Shown here piece by piece: positions 33,966-45,865 of a stretch of DNA of 64,000 bases. The notes under the pieces are model-generated. The model worked only from the letters and a program-made list of their open reading frames with translations, was not told the origin of the DNA and ran no database searches. How positions within the stretch are numbered: position 1 is the stretch's first letter; every line of letters begins with the position of its first letter. A program made the translations under genes and the position numbers. The stretch comes from Ephydatia muelleri (lineage: Eukaryota > Porifera > Demospongiae > Spongillida > Spongillidae). The stretch is from assembly GCA_013339895.1 (NCBI GenBank), contig JABACO010000015.1, forward strand, positions 7,407,923-7,471,922. Reading direction: 5' to 3'.

Positions 33966-36700
33966 CAAGTAAATAAAAACCTTCTCTAACGAGAAAGTTG
34001 GTGGGCATATAGGATTGACAATGTTGGTGTAAAAAGCACGGAAACAAGTGTGACAGAAATGTTACTGGAAAATTGAAATAGGCCTATATTTAGCCCATTT
34101 TCTCAGGAGTGCGCTGCCTAAATGTGACTGGGCTAAATATAGGCCTATTTCAATTTCCAGTAACATTTCTGTCACACTTGTTTCCGTGCTTTTTACACCA
34201 ACATTGTCAATCCTATATGCCCACCAACTTTCTCGTTAGAGAAGGTTTTTATTTACTTGTAAATTTTGTGCCTGTTGGAGTATTTATACTGCCTAAAATT
34301 ATCCATACTCCTGTATTTAGAACATAGTAATATACCCATACCGTATATAGTACTTTTTCATTGTAGCTTCTTTATTACCTTAAGGGGCACCGCGCCGGTA
34401 AATTCTGAAGCGATTGGTACTATCGCCGTTCTTTAAAACCATTCCTAGCGTGAGTTATACTTGACGGAGAAGAAGTAGAAGACGACGACGACCAACAATT
34501 TTTTTGGGCATGGGCACGAGAAACAGGTTCTTAGTTGGTCTAGAAGGGCATAGTTTTATGACATGAAACTAGCACCAAAACGTAGATCTTGGTGTTGTCG
34601 TTCGATTGCTGCAAAGAGAAAAGCTATCCGTTTCTTCGTTGTCCCTCGCGACGCAACTGAAAATTTTTAATGACTTCATGACTCCTCAATCAATCCTATA
34701 CACAGGCGTTTGCGGCCATATATTTTGTGGACAAAAAGTATGTAATCCGAAAAATTGAAATGATTGCGTAATGCCTATAGCAACGCCCTTGACAACCTGG
34801 AGAGCTGAAAACGTGAGCTGGTACAAAAGACAGGATGGCTACAAGCGCCATTTAAAAGCAGATTACAAAAGAAGCTACAGTTTCCTCTTTTTGATGCAAG
34901 TCATTAGGGCCAGCAATTCTTGCCACGGCAAGTTATGGCTGTTGAAAGCGGGTAACCCTCGACGTACCTTTCCTCTTCGAAGTGTGTTTTCCACGTTCCC
35001 AACCGATAGAAAGTTTGAATTCAAGCTAGAAATTAAAGTTAACAGAAGGTACTAAGTAGTTCTCGTATGTTCTTGTAGCCACGATTTTTTTTACCAGCGA
35101 TACATACTGTTGAAGTTTATCCTGAATTGCGGTATTATTTCATTCTTTTAGGAGGAGGCGCCACATTTTGTAGAGCTGCAATCAGTAAGTGCTCCTTAAC
35201 AATGAGCAACAAATGTTTCACAGGATCTGTTACCGAATGTTACATCCTTTGCAAGGTGCATGAATGGATTGGCTTCTTTCTCACCCCATGAGACCGAATC
35301 CAATATGGGTTTGCCAAGCCAATACGCTCTTTGAGCATATTTTATTCTTAGTTATACCTGGAGGGTCTTGTGTATATGGTTGCCAACTAACACACCACCT
35401 AAGTATTGTTGCCTATGGATGTTAAAAGATTGGAGGGCTTCATCCAATTGCTTGACAAAGGGACTAGCAAATTCCTTGTCAGTCACTTTGGTGCTGTTGA
35501 TTATTTCCTCCTTCTGTTTGCTTGCTTTCAATTAGTGTTTGTTTAATCCTTACCATCTTCTCTACAGACTGTCTCATGTCTTCCACCTGCTGGACGATAA
35601 TCTGAGTTTGACCTATGCTATGAACCACTGGATGGTACAGTCAGTGCATACCAATGCCCTACATGGTAGCTCCAAGCTCCAGTGGTTGGCTCACAATCAT
35701 TAGGCATATGGGACACCACAGCTGCTCCAGGATTACTGGATGATTGGAACTGTGCTCATCCAGTGAAAATCCCATTTGGATGGGAGGGGCAACTGCACGA
35801 ATGCCAGCAACAATTTTGTGTGGATTTAAGTTTGCTGGTTGACCACCTGACTTTTGTGGTTGGTTGTTTTGGTAAGAAAAGACCAGTGTAAACTTACATG
35901 TATACATACATGTATACATGCATCAATTCAGTACACATAATTATTTTATGGTACCTTCTTGCAGACAACTGCTGTGTGCACTGTCCAATCAAAAGGGCGA
36001 AGTAAACTATGTACTCTTCAGATAATTTCCATCCATCACTTATTTGCATAAACAAAAGATTGTGGGTGAGTGGCCCATTATGTCATTAATTGCACAGACT
36101 GAGTGCAAATCGTCTGCAAACTCTCTGCACTTGTATGAACTCCTTTTTCCCCTTTCTAGCCTCCGTCAAGAAGCGGCCATACACTCTGCATCGCTGGTTT
36201 ACCTTCATTACGGATCCCCATACAATACTGCCCCTTTTATTCATAAAAAAACTCACGTCTAGATCACAGGTTTAAAAAAATCGTGGCTACTTCTGTGTGT
36301 TGTATATGTGTTTCCCCATGTGTGCTGATGAGCGTTATTGCTCGCCAAACGTTTTCTATCGGTTGGTTCCTCCACTACGCACGCTTAAAGTAACCCCCTC
36401 TTTTCCCGCCAAAGACACATGGGCGTGAAAACGGGCTGCGCATATCACTGATAATAATGCTTGTACTTGCGCGTCGATGGTTTTGTTTACAGATATGTTA
36501 CAGCATTTGCAGATGCTATTTATTTTTACTAAACGTCTCAAAGTAAGTATGATTTGTGGTTCGCAAAACATGAACAGTATAATGAGATATGATATTACTT
36601 TTGGTTTTGGCTCTTTGTAAATTACGGTATTGTCTAATTATGGACTTTTTGTCCAGCCGCAAACGTCCGTGTATATTGAACCTGCTGACGCAGGTTCAGA
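33966..36700 (-). mobile_element. Helitron HelX, copy a: 760-bp deletion derivative with nested element
   Basis: Begins with the foldback (33,966-34,259), jumps directly to the 5' leader (34,260-34,700, matching 63,359-63,840) and ends in the 5' palindrome at 36,700. The whole coding region is missing. A 1.97-kb element is inserted at TATA. The left flank is Ty3-II reverse transcriptase; the right flank is the (CA)n segment. Confidence 0.82.
34701..36671. mobile_element. 1.97-kb non-autonomous DNA transposon (TSD TATA)
   Basis: Ends CACAGGCGTTTGCGG and its inverse CCGCAAACGTCCGTG, with a shared inner GGACAAAAAGT. TATA is duplicated at 34,697-34,700 and 36,672-36,675; the empty site is visible at about 63,838. 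No convincing gene inside: open frames of 60-95 codons (for example 34,771-35,055) have no recognisable domain. A CAC start and 4-bp duplication would fit a Chapaev-like group, but this is only a guess. Confidence 0.75.
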
Positions 36701-36806
36701 TACATGTGCATGTGACAATGTTTGTGAGTGAGAGTGTTTGTACCATCATCAGACAGGTGTATTGTTTGCCACATGTATAACTGGTGTGTGCAAGTACGCT
36801 GTACAT

Positions 36807-36879
<73 letters not shown>

Positions 36880-37702
36880 TGTGTGTGTGTGCGGTTGTGT
36901 ATAAGAAAATATGCCATACGATAGTGTACAGGGCCATGTACGTAACAATGCAAGTGTGTGCACAAGTGGGAGCCAGCATGAGTTGTGAGCTGAAAGTTAA
37001 TTGTGTGAGACCGAAATCGTAGCCGAGTGGGCGTGGCAGATATAAGACGATGATTTTAGCAAGATGATGGCAAATAGGAAAGCTTTATTACACGACTAGA
37101 GGATGATGTGAGTGCTTAGCAAATAGCCTTACGCGTGCCGTTTTGAATACTGCCGGCGACGTGGGAGGCGCAAGGTTATACTCACTTGGGGTCCGTTAAT
37201 TTGGTACGATCGTCTGGAACTGAGCAGCGTTCTTCTTCTTTTAACTTTCCCGCATAAACTCACTGCCTGAGTGAGACAAAAACAGTTGGGAACGGCTAGC
37301 TTAGTTTTAAGGGCATGCAAAAATGGTGCAATCGAGCGGGAAATGTGCATTAACTTTGCACAGCTGTATCTCCGTGACGGATAGAGTAAAAATTAACGAA
37401 CTGAACACATCAATAGCAACAGGACCCCTGTATGTACATACGGAATTTGAAGCGATTTAAACTCTCCTAGCTGAAGATGTGACGGTTTTGAACCCCATGA
37501 AGTATCGGACTTCGTAGCATCAGCAAGGAACTAGTGCAAGGCCCCAAAATACGTTTCCCCGTAGTGAGATGGTGTAGTATGATATGTTGAAAATAGGAAG
37601 TCGATAGCGTTAACCGTTGGGAAGTTATAGCGATTCACCCTCGATGCATTTTTATAACATTTTATAATATATCCGTGGGGCAATTTTCGCGGAAACTGTC
37701 CC
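36701..37702. other. (CA)n unit segment, right copy (inverted)
   Basis: Inverse of 8476-9620 with a shorter (GT)n (about 36,809-36,895) and some indels. No gene. Confidence 0.75.
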
Positions 37703-38312
37703 AATTATTTATACCTATTAATTATAAATCGTTTTCAGCAGTTTTGCAAGTACGTTACGTAGTCTACATGACATCCGCTCGTTCCTCGTCAAAATTTGTT
37801 TATTTTTGTTAGACAACTTAGAATTTTTTTTTAAATTACATCCTGACGGCGCCCCCCCTCGACCGGCGCCCGGGGGCATATGCCCCCCCCCCCCTCCCGA
37901 CCCCCCCATCCCGCCGCCACTGTGTGTTTCAGCCTGCGTACCAGGTATCTTAGTGTCCGTAATCGTCTCCTGTATCGCTCGTATCACAATAAGCAAGTCA
38001 GTGTCGGCCGCTGGTATAGCCATGTAAATTTATAAGACCAAAAGAGTCACGTGCCGAAACGCGGATCATTTCTAATTATCTCTGCGTTTCGTATCCAGGT
38101 ATTCTTTAATCTATGCTTTTACGTACCGCAAAACGAAGTAATCAGTTGGGCGTGCCCGAATACAGCGTAGCCGTTACTAATGGGTTCAGTGTTCGTCACG
38201 CCAGTGAATATAGTATCAATATTTACAATTACTTTTGAGATACATGCATGACCGATTTTTTTCATTTTTGCATTTCCACACAAATGTGTACCCGTTTCTC
38301 ATGGAACCGGTG
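37703..38312 (-). mobile_element. Truncated left end of element K with hAT MITE fragment, right copy
   Basis: Inverse of 7853-8475. The MITE part is 37,703-37,922 and the K terminus with TTAA is at 38,313-38,316. It carries the same junction to the (CA)n segment as the left copy, so this copy came from within the tandem array. Confidence 0.8.
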
Positions 38313-38566
38313 TTAAGTATATGTAATTGATACATGAAACTAGGTTGTTTTTTTTTAATAGTACGTATTGTAACGTAGGTTCTCACACAGTATAATATCA
38401 AATATCAAGACTGACTAGTTGCCACGCAACTGCCAATATATACACGTATAACACAACCAATCACAATACACGCACACAATGACCAATGATATAATGCTAT
38501 ATGTTTCATATACGCCACATTACTCTCCCCTTAACTCCTTGCATATATGTATAGTAATAGTTTTGT

Positions 38567-41500
38567 TCAGTGTGTATAATACTGGCCATATCTTAGAGGA
38601 GGATGACGATCCCTCTGAGATCTGTGGAGGTGTACCGGCTGCTGTGGTATCTCATCATCAGCACCTACATACCCACCGATTGAACGTTCAACTCCACCAC
38701 AATCAAACCCCAGATCAAATGATGCATCATCTGGAAGGACTGCTGGATCGTCTTCATTTGATTGTTCTGAGTTCCACTTTTCCGGATCGCCATGGCACAT
38801 CTTCATCCTATTGTGGTGAACTATCTGAGTTCTCGTTGTTCCAATCAGTTGAATCTTGTAATTCACCGGACTGACTCTATCGATTACAGTGTAGGGCCCT
38901 CTCCACTGTGAAGACAGTTTCCTCGTCTCGCCAACCTTCACTGCTGGATTAAAGAGCCAAACTCTATCCCCAACCTTAAAATTCACCTCAGCACAATGCT
39001 TATCTCTCCTCTCTTTCCTTTTCTTCTGAGCAACATCCAAATTCTCTCTGATCACATCATAAGCCATCTTTAAGGTTGTCTTCACCTCCTTTATATACTG
39101 GGGAATAGTACCATCACCCCTCTCTCCTGTACCAAAACGACCCAACATAACATCAACTGGTAAAACAGGTGAACGTCCAAAATTGACAAAGTATGGTGAG
39201 TATCCTGTGGACTCATGCAACGATGTCCTGTATGCAAACACCGCCTTCTGCAAATGTTTGTCCCAATCATCTTGATGCTCCCCTACCATCTTAGCCAAAA
39301 TTGCTTCAACAGTGCGATTGAATCTTTCCACCTGCCCATTTCCTTGTGGGTGGTACGCGGTTGTTCTACTGCGTTCAATCCCAAGCAGCTGACACAGTCT
39401 TTGATTGACTTCTGCATTTAGGTTACTTCCTTGATCACTATGTAACTGTTGAGGAACACCGTACCGACATATAACCTCATCCATCAAAATGCTGGTCAAA
39501 GTGAGACCATCAGTAACTTGCAAAGGAAATGCTTCCACCCATTTGCTGAAAACATCTGTAACAACCAAAATGTACTTGTTACCTTTCCTTGTAACAGGTA
39601 GTAATGGACCCATAATGTCCCATGTTATCTTCTGAAATGGGTGGCTAGCACTGATAGTACCCAATGGAGCTTGAGGACAGGGTTGAGGATTGTTTCTTTT
39701 CTGGCATGTCTCACATTCTCGTACCCATCGCTCAACATCCGACTCATACCCCGGCCAATAAAAACGATGCCTCACTCGCTCCAAGGTTCGCTTTACACCC
39801 ATATGCCCTGCTCTGTTATGCAGGTGCTCAAGAATTGTTGATCTCATTTCTAATGGTATCAGCATCTGAATGCAAACCTCTGAATCCCCGGACTCTTTGA
39901 ATCGCCTACATAGCACTCCCTTATGTATGAAGATCTTTCCATTCTGACGGGTAAGTCCTGGAGGTGGTTTACCATCCTTCACTGCCTCATACACCAATAC
40001 CATGTAAGCATCCTTGGCTTGAGCTTCTTTGATCTTGGCAAAGTTGTCTGAAGACTCCACCTGAGAGATAGCTGCAGCCAGCTGAATTGATGGTGTCCTT
40101 GACAAGCCATCAGCATTCCCATTTAACTTGCCTGCTTTGTGCCTTACAGTGAATCGAAACTGTTGCAGGAACATTGACCAACGTGTGACACGCCCACCCA
40201 CATCTCTCAGGTTGTTCATGTGCACTAGAGGTTGATGGTCAGTTTGCAGTATGAAATCATGTCCATACAAGTATGGATAAAACTCCTTAACTGCCTTTAC
40301 TATAGCAAGGGCTTCACGCTCAATAGTCGAGTAGTTGCGCTCTGCTTTCGTCAATTGCCTACTCCAGTAAGCAATAACCTTCTCGGTCCCATTGTCATCA
40401 GCCTGACTTAAGACAGCTCCAATAGCTGAGTCAGAAGCATCTGTTGCTAACAAAAACTCCCTATCAAACTGTGGAAATGCTAGGACTGGTGGAGTGGTCA
40501 ATCTCTCCTTGAGTTCCTGGAAAGCCATTGTACACTGTGCAGTCCAGCTGAAAGTTTTAAGATCAGTCTTGTTCGTTAGTTTGAAGAGTGGAGATGCTAT
40601 TCTGGAATAGCCCTGAACAAAACGACGATAATAATTGGCCAACCCCAAGAACTGTCTAAGTTCCTTCACATTATTGGGAGCAGGATAGTGCAACACAGCC
40701 TGTATTTTCGATGGATCAGGTTCCACGCCATTCTTCGAAACGATGTGACCCAAATAGCTCACCTTAGATTGAGCAAAATGACACTTGTTGGCTTTCAACC
40801 TGAGCCCTGCATCTTGAACCCTCTGGAAAACGTTTCTAAGCCTATCAAGATGTTCAGAAAACGTTGCACTAAAAACAATTATGTCATCAATGTAAATTAA
40901 ACACTGGTCATTTGTCAGCCCCGAGAGTACACATGTCATTAATCTCTGAAAACTGGACGGTGCATTGGTCAGGCCAAAAGGCATAACGTTGAATTCAAAA
41001 TGGCCTTCCATCGTAGAAAATGCAGTTTTCTCCTTATCGTTCTCTTCCAACTCCACCTGCCAATAGCCAGATGCGAGATCCAACGTAGAGAAAATAGTAG
41101 ACCCAGCCAAAGATTCCAACGTTTCATCGATACGCGGCAAAGGATAAGCATCCTTGTGCGTAACGGAATTCAATTTTCTAAAATCAATGCAAAACCTCCA
41201 ACTTCCATCTTTCTTTCTCACCATGATGATCGGCGAAGACCAGGGACTCGTGCTGGGACGAATAACCTTGTTCTTCAACATCTTATGTACCTCTTCCTGC
41301 ACCGTTTTCCTCAATGCCACTGGCTGTCGACGGATAGGTTGCCTAATCGGTGGCCCAGACGTCGAAATTCCATGCTTGACCTTAGACGTCCTGCCCAACT
41401 CCCCGTCTGAAAACAGCTCGCTATACTCCTCCAACAATCCTCGCAACTCTTTCATTTCCTTCGTTGTTAGTTCGCTTCCCTGCAGATCGACCTTCAACAA

Positions 41501-42433
41501 ACTACCTTTACGGAGTTTCTCAGACGCACCACCTCGCTGCGCATGCCCTTCAACATCCTCCAACAGAAAAACATTACGCCTAGGGACGAAGTTTGCAATT
41601 TTGGTGCCTTTATGCAAAGTTACCTCCATCGGTCCGACATTCATCACTTGAATTGAAACCTCGCCCTGGTCATTTACTCTGCTAAGACTTCTGGCTACAA
41701 GAATATAGTTGGGATTCCCTACTGACTCTCCTCCTTCTACAAGCCCTTCCTCCCCACACCAAACTGGTCCGCCAAAATCGCCCTTCATTTTACCATGCAA
41801 CAATAAAACTGAATGTGCTGGCAACTTTACTGTCCGAGACACCATTACCGATGACACCTTAAAATTATCCGCGACTCCGCCAGAGCTCGCGCGCACAGGT
41901 GAATCAATAAAAGGAACTTCTATTGCGCTACTACCCAACTGCAAACACCTCCTTTTGCAGTCAATCAACACGTCATTCTTCTCCATAAAATCTGCACCAA
42001 ACAGACATTCTACTGTAAGTTCCCTCACAACAGTGAATTCGTGTTCATCCTTGAAACTGCCCAACCGTACCTTAAGGCTAAGCACTCCCATAACATCTAA
42101 TGGTGAGCCATTGGCCCCCATCACCTGAACATTCGAATGACGAATCCTACCCTTTTCTGAATCAGACAAAACTGAAAAACGGACAACAGACACCGCTGCC
42201 CCCGAATCCAACAAACACTCTACCATTTGTCCCTCAAGCTGCCCCTTTACCCGCAGTAAACTACTAATATTGAATACGTAAGCTTGTAATGGTACATGTA
42301 ACTTGCTGTGATGCTTGAATGTTTGGTGGACTACTTCCTTTCGCGCCAGCCCCCGTCCACCGTCGGTGCTGACCCGTTGAAGTTTAAAGTACACTCCCTT
42401 TTCCAATGACCTTCCTTTCCGCATAGGAAACAA
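38567..42433 (-). CDS. Ty3-III Pol polyprotein
   Basis: 1,288 codons. Protease LLDSGAAVSVV (catalytic D near residue 76), reverse transcriptase with YIDDIIVF, RNase H TDASDSAIGAVL, integrase zinc domain (H...H, C..C with CETCQKR), then WDIMGPLL, HSDQGSNL and AYHPQGNGQVER of the catalytic core, and a GPYTVIDRVSPVNYKIQL tail. The frame overlaps the end of gag by about 100 bp in the -1 phase, so Pol is probably made by frameshifting; the upstream ATG need not be used. All catalytic motifs are intact. Confidence 0.93.
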   Translation of the reverse strand: MFPMRKGRSLEKGVYFKLQRVSTDGGRGLARKEVVHQTFKHHSKLHVPLQAYVFNISSLLRVKGQLEGQMVECLLDSGAAVSVVRFSVLSDSEKGRIRHSNVQVMGANGSPLDVMGVLSLKVRLGSFKDEHEFTVVRELTVECLFGADFMEKNDVLIDCKRRCLQLGSSAIEVPFIDSPVRASSGGVADNFKVSSVMVSRTVKLPAHSVLLLHGKMKGDFGGPVWCGEEGLVEGGESVGNPNYILVARSLSRVNDQGEVSIQVMNVGPMEVTLHKGTKIANFVPRRNVFLLEDVEGHAQRGGASEKLRKGSLLKVDLQGSELTTKEMKELRGLLEEYSELFSDGELGRTSKVKHGISTSGPPIRQPIRRQPVALRKTVQEEVHKMLKNKVIRPSTSPWSSPIIMVRKKDGSWRFCIDFRKLNSVTHKDAYPLPRIDETLESLAGSTIFSTLDLASGYWQVELEENDKEKTAFSTMEGHFEFNVMPFGLTNAPSSFQRLMTCVLSGLTNDQCLIYIDDIIVFSATFSEHLDRLRNVFQRVQDAGLRLKANKCHFAQSKVSYLGHIVSKNGVEPDPSKIQAVLHYPAPNNVKELRQFLGLANYYRRFVQGYSRIASPLFKLTNKTDLKTFSWTAQCTMAFQELKERLTTPPVLAFPQFDREFLLATDASDSAIGAVLSQADDNGTEKVIAYWSRQLTKAERNYSTIEREALAIVKAVKEFYPYLYGHDFILQTDHQPLVHMNNLRDVGGRVTRWSMFLQQFRFTVRHKAGKLNGNADGLSRTPSIQLAAAISQVESSDNFAKIKEAQAKDAYMVLVYEAVKDGKPPPGLTRQNGKIFIHKGVLCRRFKESGDSEVCIQMLIPLEMRSTILEHLHNRAGHMGVKRTLERVRHRFYWPGYESDVERWVRECETCQKRNNPQPCPQAPLGTISASHPFQKITWDIMGPLLPVTRKGNKYILVVTDVFSKWVEAFPLQVTDGLTLTSILMDEVICRYGVPQQLHSDQGSNLNAEVNQRLCQLLGIERSRTTAYHPQGNGQVERFNRTVEAILAKMVGEHQDDWDKHLQKAVFAYRTSLHESTGYSPYFVNFGRSPVLPVDVMLGRFGTGERGDGTIPQYIKEVKTTLKMAYDVIRENLDVAQKKRKERRDKHCAEVNFKVGDRVWLFNPAVKVGETRKLSSQWRGPYTVIDRVSPVNYKIQLIGTTRTQIVHHNRMKMCHGDPEKWNSEQSNEDDPAVLPDDASFDLGFDCGGVERSIGGYVGADDEIPQQPVHLHRSQRDRHPPLRYGQYYTH

Positions 42434-43191
42434 GTGTTCCTTCTCCTGCCTCCACCGTCTTCTTGCGAACTGCCACGTTGAAGTTTAAAAGACACTCTCT
42501 TTTCCGATGACCTTCTTTCCCGTTCCACGCTGTTGTTGTCGGTCGCTCTACCAGCATCCAATTCTTTTAACTGCTGCTCAAACGATTCAAACTTCTTTGA
42601 CATCCGCTCCAACATGTGCCTGAGTTGTTCAACTTCGGTCGTTGTTTCCTTGGGATGAACAGCATGTACCGGCACTTCCATAGTATCAGCGCCACCAAAC
42701 CGCAAAGCTTCTTCAACGGTCACGGCTTCTTCAATAGCTTTATCGAGTGCAGTTGGACGACCTTTCAACATAACCTGGCGAGCGATGGAAGGACGAAGAC
42801 CAGACAAAAATGTTTGCAGCAGCACCGCGGAACCCACATCTTCTTCAGGGTAAGCCTCTTTAAACGCCTTTCGCAACTGCGTAGCGTAGTCCATTACGCG
42901 TTCCCTGTCGTCTTGGTAACGGGAATTGAAATATCTAGCCGCCACTACCGGGTCTTTCTTAATCCCGGCCTTCCTTTCAAGGGCTTGCTTCACGTCTTCC
43001 AACGACCTTTTTTCATCCTCGCCAAGGTCCATATAGTAGTCGACAAGGTTGCCCCGCAACAACGTCGGTAAAATTAGCAATTGCTTTTCCGCTTGCCACT
43101 GTTTCGCCACCGCCGCAAGACGAAACCTTTTCCAAGCATGTTCAAAATTGTCCGCTGAAATCTCCGGAAGTACTATACTGTCCTGTGCCAT
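42331..43191 (-). CDS. Ty3-III Gag
   Basis: 286 codons from an ATG 23 bp after the 5' LTR. A helical capsid-like region (FEHAWKRFRLAAVAKQW, YFNSRYQDDRERVMDYATQL, FLSGLRPSIARQVM), a charged linker and one CCHC knuckle, CFLCGKEGHWKREC, at the C-terminal end. Complete and in the normal place for a Ty3 element. Confidence 0.92.
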   Translation of the reverse strand: MAQDSIVLPEISADNFEHAWKRFRLAAVAKQWQAEKQLLILPTLLRGNLVDYYMDLGEDEKRSLEDVKQALERKAGIKKDPVVAARYFNSRYQDDRERVMDYATQLRKAFKEAYPEEDVGSAVLLQTFLSGLRPSIARQVMLKGRPTALDKAIEEAVTVEEALRFGGADTMEVPVHAVHPKETTTEVEQLRHMLERMSKKFESFEQQLKELDAGRATDNNSVERERRSSEKRVSFKLQRGSSQEDGGGRRRNTCFLCGKEGHWKRECTLNFNGSAPTVDGGWRERK

Positions 43192-43364
43192 TCTGAACCA
43201 CTTCTGACACCAATGTAACGTAGGTTCTCACACAGTATAATATCAAATATCAAGACTGACTAGTTGCCACGCAACTGCCAATATATACACGTATAACACA
43301 ACCAATCACAATACACGCACACAATGACCAATGATATAATACTATATGTTTCATATACGCCACA

Positions 43365-43713
43365 GTATAGGTGCAATATCACCACATAATCGGATATCAT
43401 TGCACGGATGCCACTCAAAGGTGCACATGATACAATATAACACAAGACATGCACGAAAGCTTTAATCAAATTTTCCAAAGATACGCAGTCTATTCTCGGA
43501 TGCTGAAACAAATTCATTTGCTACAGCTTTAAGATTGAGATCATCTGTACGTTCCTTGTACACATGTAGAAGCATGAGATGGTTTAACCTATCTTGTCGC
43601 ATGGTGGAGCGTAGATAGGTCTTTAATCTCCTCAATGCACTAAATGATCGTTCACATGAAGCATTAGTTGCAGGCATGGATGAGTATCAGTTTCAGTACT
43701 GTGCATACTTCTA
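43365..43713 (-). pseudogene. hAT transposase C-terminal fragment, right copy
   Basis: Inverse of the 7480-7795 region; the SCERSFSALRRL frame is 43,462-43,677. Split from its upstream part (49,246 onward) by the CACTA-like element. Confidence 0.75.
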
Positions 43714-44011
43714 ATTCACAGGGAAAAAAATGATTTTACGATGGTAGAAATGTAATGTATTTTTGTTGCAATGCAGTGTATATCGTGTGGTAAAACATTG
43801 TATATGCGTTATTTGAAATACAACAAAATTGTGCTTTTACTACGGTTGTATTTTTCACAATGGTTGTAAATTTTACTATGAATTACAACGTATTTACAGT
43901 AAAAATACATCAAATTTCAACGTTACACGCGGCATGAATGGCAATAGAATACAATCATTGCATTCACGTTTTACAACGTTTGTACAACGTTTAACAACGT
44001 TGTACTACGCC

Positions 44012-44092
44012 TCGTGCCAGGCCTTTCCTGTCGTCTCGTACCCAGACCCGCAGTGCCAGGCCTTTCCTGTCGTCTCGTACCCAGACCCGCAT
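44012..44092. repeat. 39-bp tandem duplication
   Basis: Two adjacent copies of a unit beginning GTGCCAGGCCTTTCCTGTCG and containing TCTCGTACCCAGACCC, the same motif as the palindromic MITE arms at 29,991-30,073. Confidence 0.85.
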
Positions 44093-44204
44093 GCAAATAT
44101 TGTGCACAAAAAAATTTGTTTCCCAAAACGTTCAATAACGAACCATATAGCAGCAATACACGCACTACAGTATAGTGTCTTCTATTGATAGCCCAGCAGC
44201 TCTG

Positions 44205-45101
44205 TTAAGGGTAACCCTTTTTTCTTCCACTAGCCGGTTTCCAACATGTGCCATCATTTCTCTCAACGTACAGTTCTTCTTTGGCCTTGGAAGCCAGCAT
44301 CATCAATTGCTGATACCACTGAATTAAGGCTTGGTTTTGTAGCATGACTCCTACTCCACCACTTTTTGGTAACCAGAACAGCATCAGCTTCATCCACGAC
44401 ATTTGCGATCTATAAGAATTGAAAGTAAAACTGGATATTTTGTAACCTGAACATACCATTTGTTGGCTATGTAGAAATTCTTTGTTGAGCCTGATCGACC
44501 TAGCTCTCTGTAGCTCATAGTCAGACCTTTCATCACCACAATCTGCACCACTCAATTCCAAACCCTAATGAGTAATTGAGGTGATTGAACTGCATCATAT
44601 GAATTTGCTCACAAGACACTGTTTAGCTGTTGACTAAATGTTGTGTATTAATTGGAATGATAATTTCTTACATGCATGCAAAGTGCATACCTCCGATCCT
44701 GACAGAGCAGTGCGCCTAGTTGTACCTGCTCTCAATGGTAGCTCCATCTGCGATCTGGATGGTGTAGATAACTGCTTTGTTGTTGCTGGCTGACTTGAAT
44801 GTGATGTACTGCAAGGCAAATCAGTCACAGAGGTAGAGGTATACTGCACGCGTGCATGTGTTTTTGCAACACAGAGATTTTCTAGCACACGCACAAAAGT
44901 TGTGAACCTGCAATTAAAAAATAAATAAACCTTTTGGCAGCTTCTGGAGTGACGTGACTGCTTGGTGGGGATGGAACCTATGATAAAGAAAGCAACAGCA
45001 ATGAAACGCAAGCAGCACCATATAGCTATTTGCAAACCGTTTCGAAATCCTGAATAGTTGGTAACTCGTGACTGCCCTGTGGCACAGTAAAAAAAAAAAG
45101 G

Positions 45102-45137
<36 letters not shown>

Positions 45138-45487
45138 GTGGCATGGTTCATTCATTAGTTATCCGTTACATTGATTACATCAGTACCGATTTTAGAGGAC
45201 GCTTCAAGTTGTTGACTTCATTTGCGGCTCTGCAGAAACTTGCTGGTTTGCCTTCACTAGCACTATATACACTCTTCCTTCCGACTGCCAACCGTCGTAT
45301 GGCCTCATCAATTGGCCGTTCTCCACGCGCACACCACGATACCGCGAATTGTACCGCAAACCAGAGGTGGGCACTCCGATTAACGAGTCGAGAGAGGAGT
45401 AAAGCGCCCTTCAGAGTCATCTTCTAACTCTAGTTGTTCTACACCCTCAACTGTAACAACTATATAGTCTGCTCCGGCCATCTCCAT
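44205..45487 (-). CDS. Possible multi-exon gene inside the CACTA-like element, unknown function
   Basis: Candidate pieces on the minus strand: a first exon from ATG 45,487 (MEMAGADYIVVTVEGVEQLE, acidic), a possible exon around 45,175-45,390 (ERPIDEAIRRLAVGRKSVY), an exon at about 44,695-44,830 ending SGSE before GTATGC, one at about 44,457-44,566 (SDYELQRARSIRLNKEFLHS, donor ATG|GTATGT) and a last one from about 44,409 (IANVVDEADAVLVTKKWW). Splice signals fit, but the joined order and product are not established. The YELxRxxxIxxNxxFL pattern recurs in unrelated chromatin and transposon proteins. It could be a captured host gene. Confidence 0.3.
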
Positions 45488-45865
45488 CTGCTACATACAA
45501 TGAATGACCTTACCAGCGGTTGACGGCTAAATTATTCATTCAAAACCGCGCACATTCATCACGTGCGAAGATAAGCACTTACACAAACAAATTTGCCTGT
45601 CCGACTATATCACGTTATGCACCATATAGATAAATGTGCGCAGCATTAATTCAATCCAAACGAACGAAGCAGGTTCCATTTCCTTGCCCCCTTTGTAACG
45701 GCGAACAGCGTGACAAAAGAACAGCTGTAAGTCATACAAGTGCAGTCCATCAGTTCTAGAGGAAAGTGATAGGCGTCTTGTGGAGGTTGAAGGTTCTGTT
45801 GAGGGAGGTATGACAACAGTAAATGACAGCCATCCTGTGGAGGAAGAAGGTATGATAGGTAGAAG

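Larger units (their letters stand above)
38369..43364 (-). mobile_element. Ty3/gypsy retrotransposon Ty3-III, complete (TSD GTAT)
   Basis: LTRs of 151 bp at 38,369-38,519 and 43,214-43,364 differ by a single base, pointing to recent insertion. GTAT is duplicated on both sides; the uninterrupted target is seen in the left copies (about 7795). On the coding strand the 5' LTR is followed by TTGGTGTCAGAAGTGG, the presumed primer-binding site. Gag and Pol frames are both open. Confidence 0.95.

Noticed and set aside
34771..35055. 94-codon frame in the 1.97-kb element as a transposase remnant
   Set aside because: No recognisable domain or catalytic motif and no homologous second copy in the window.
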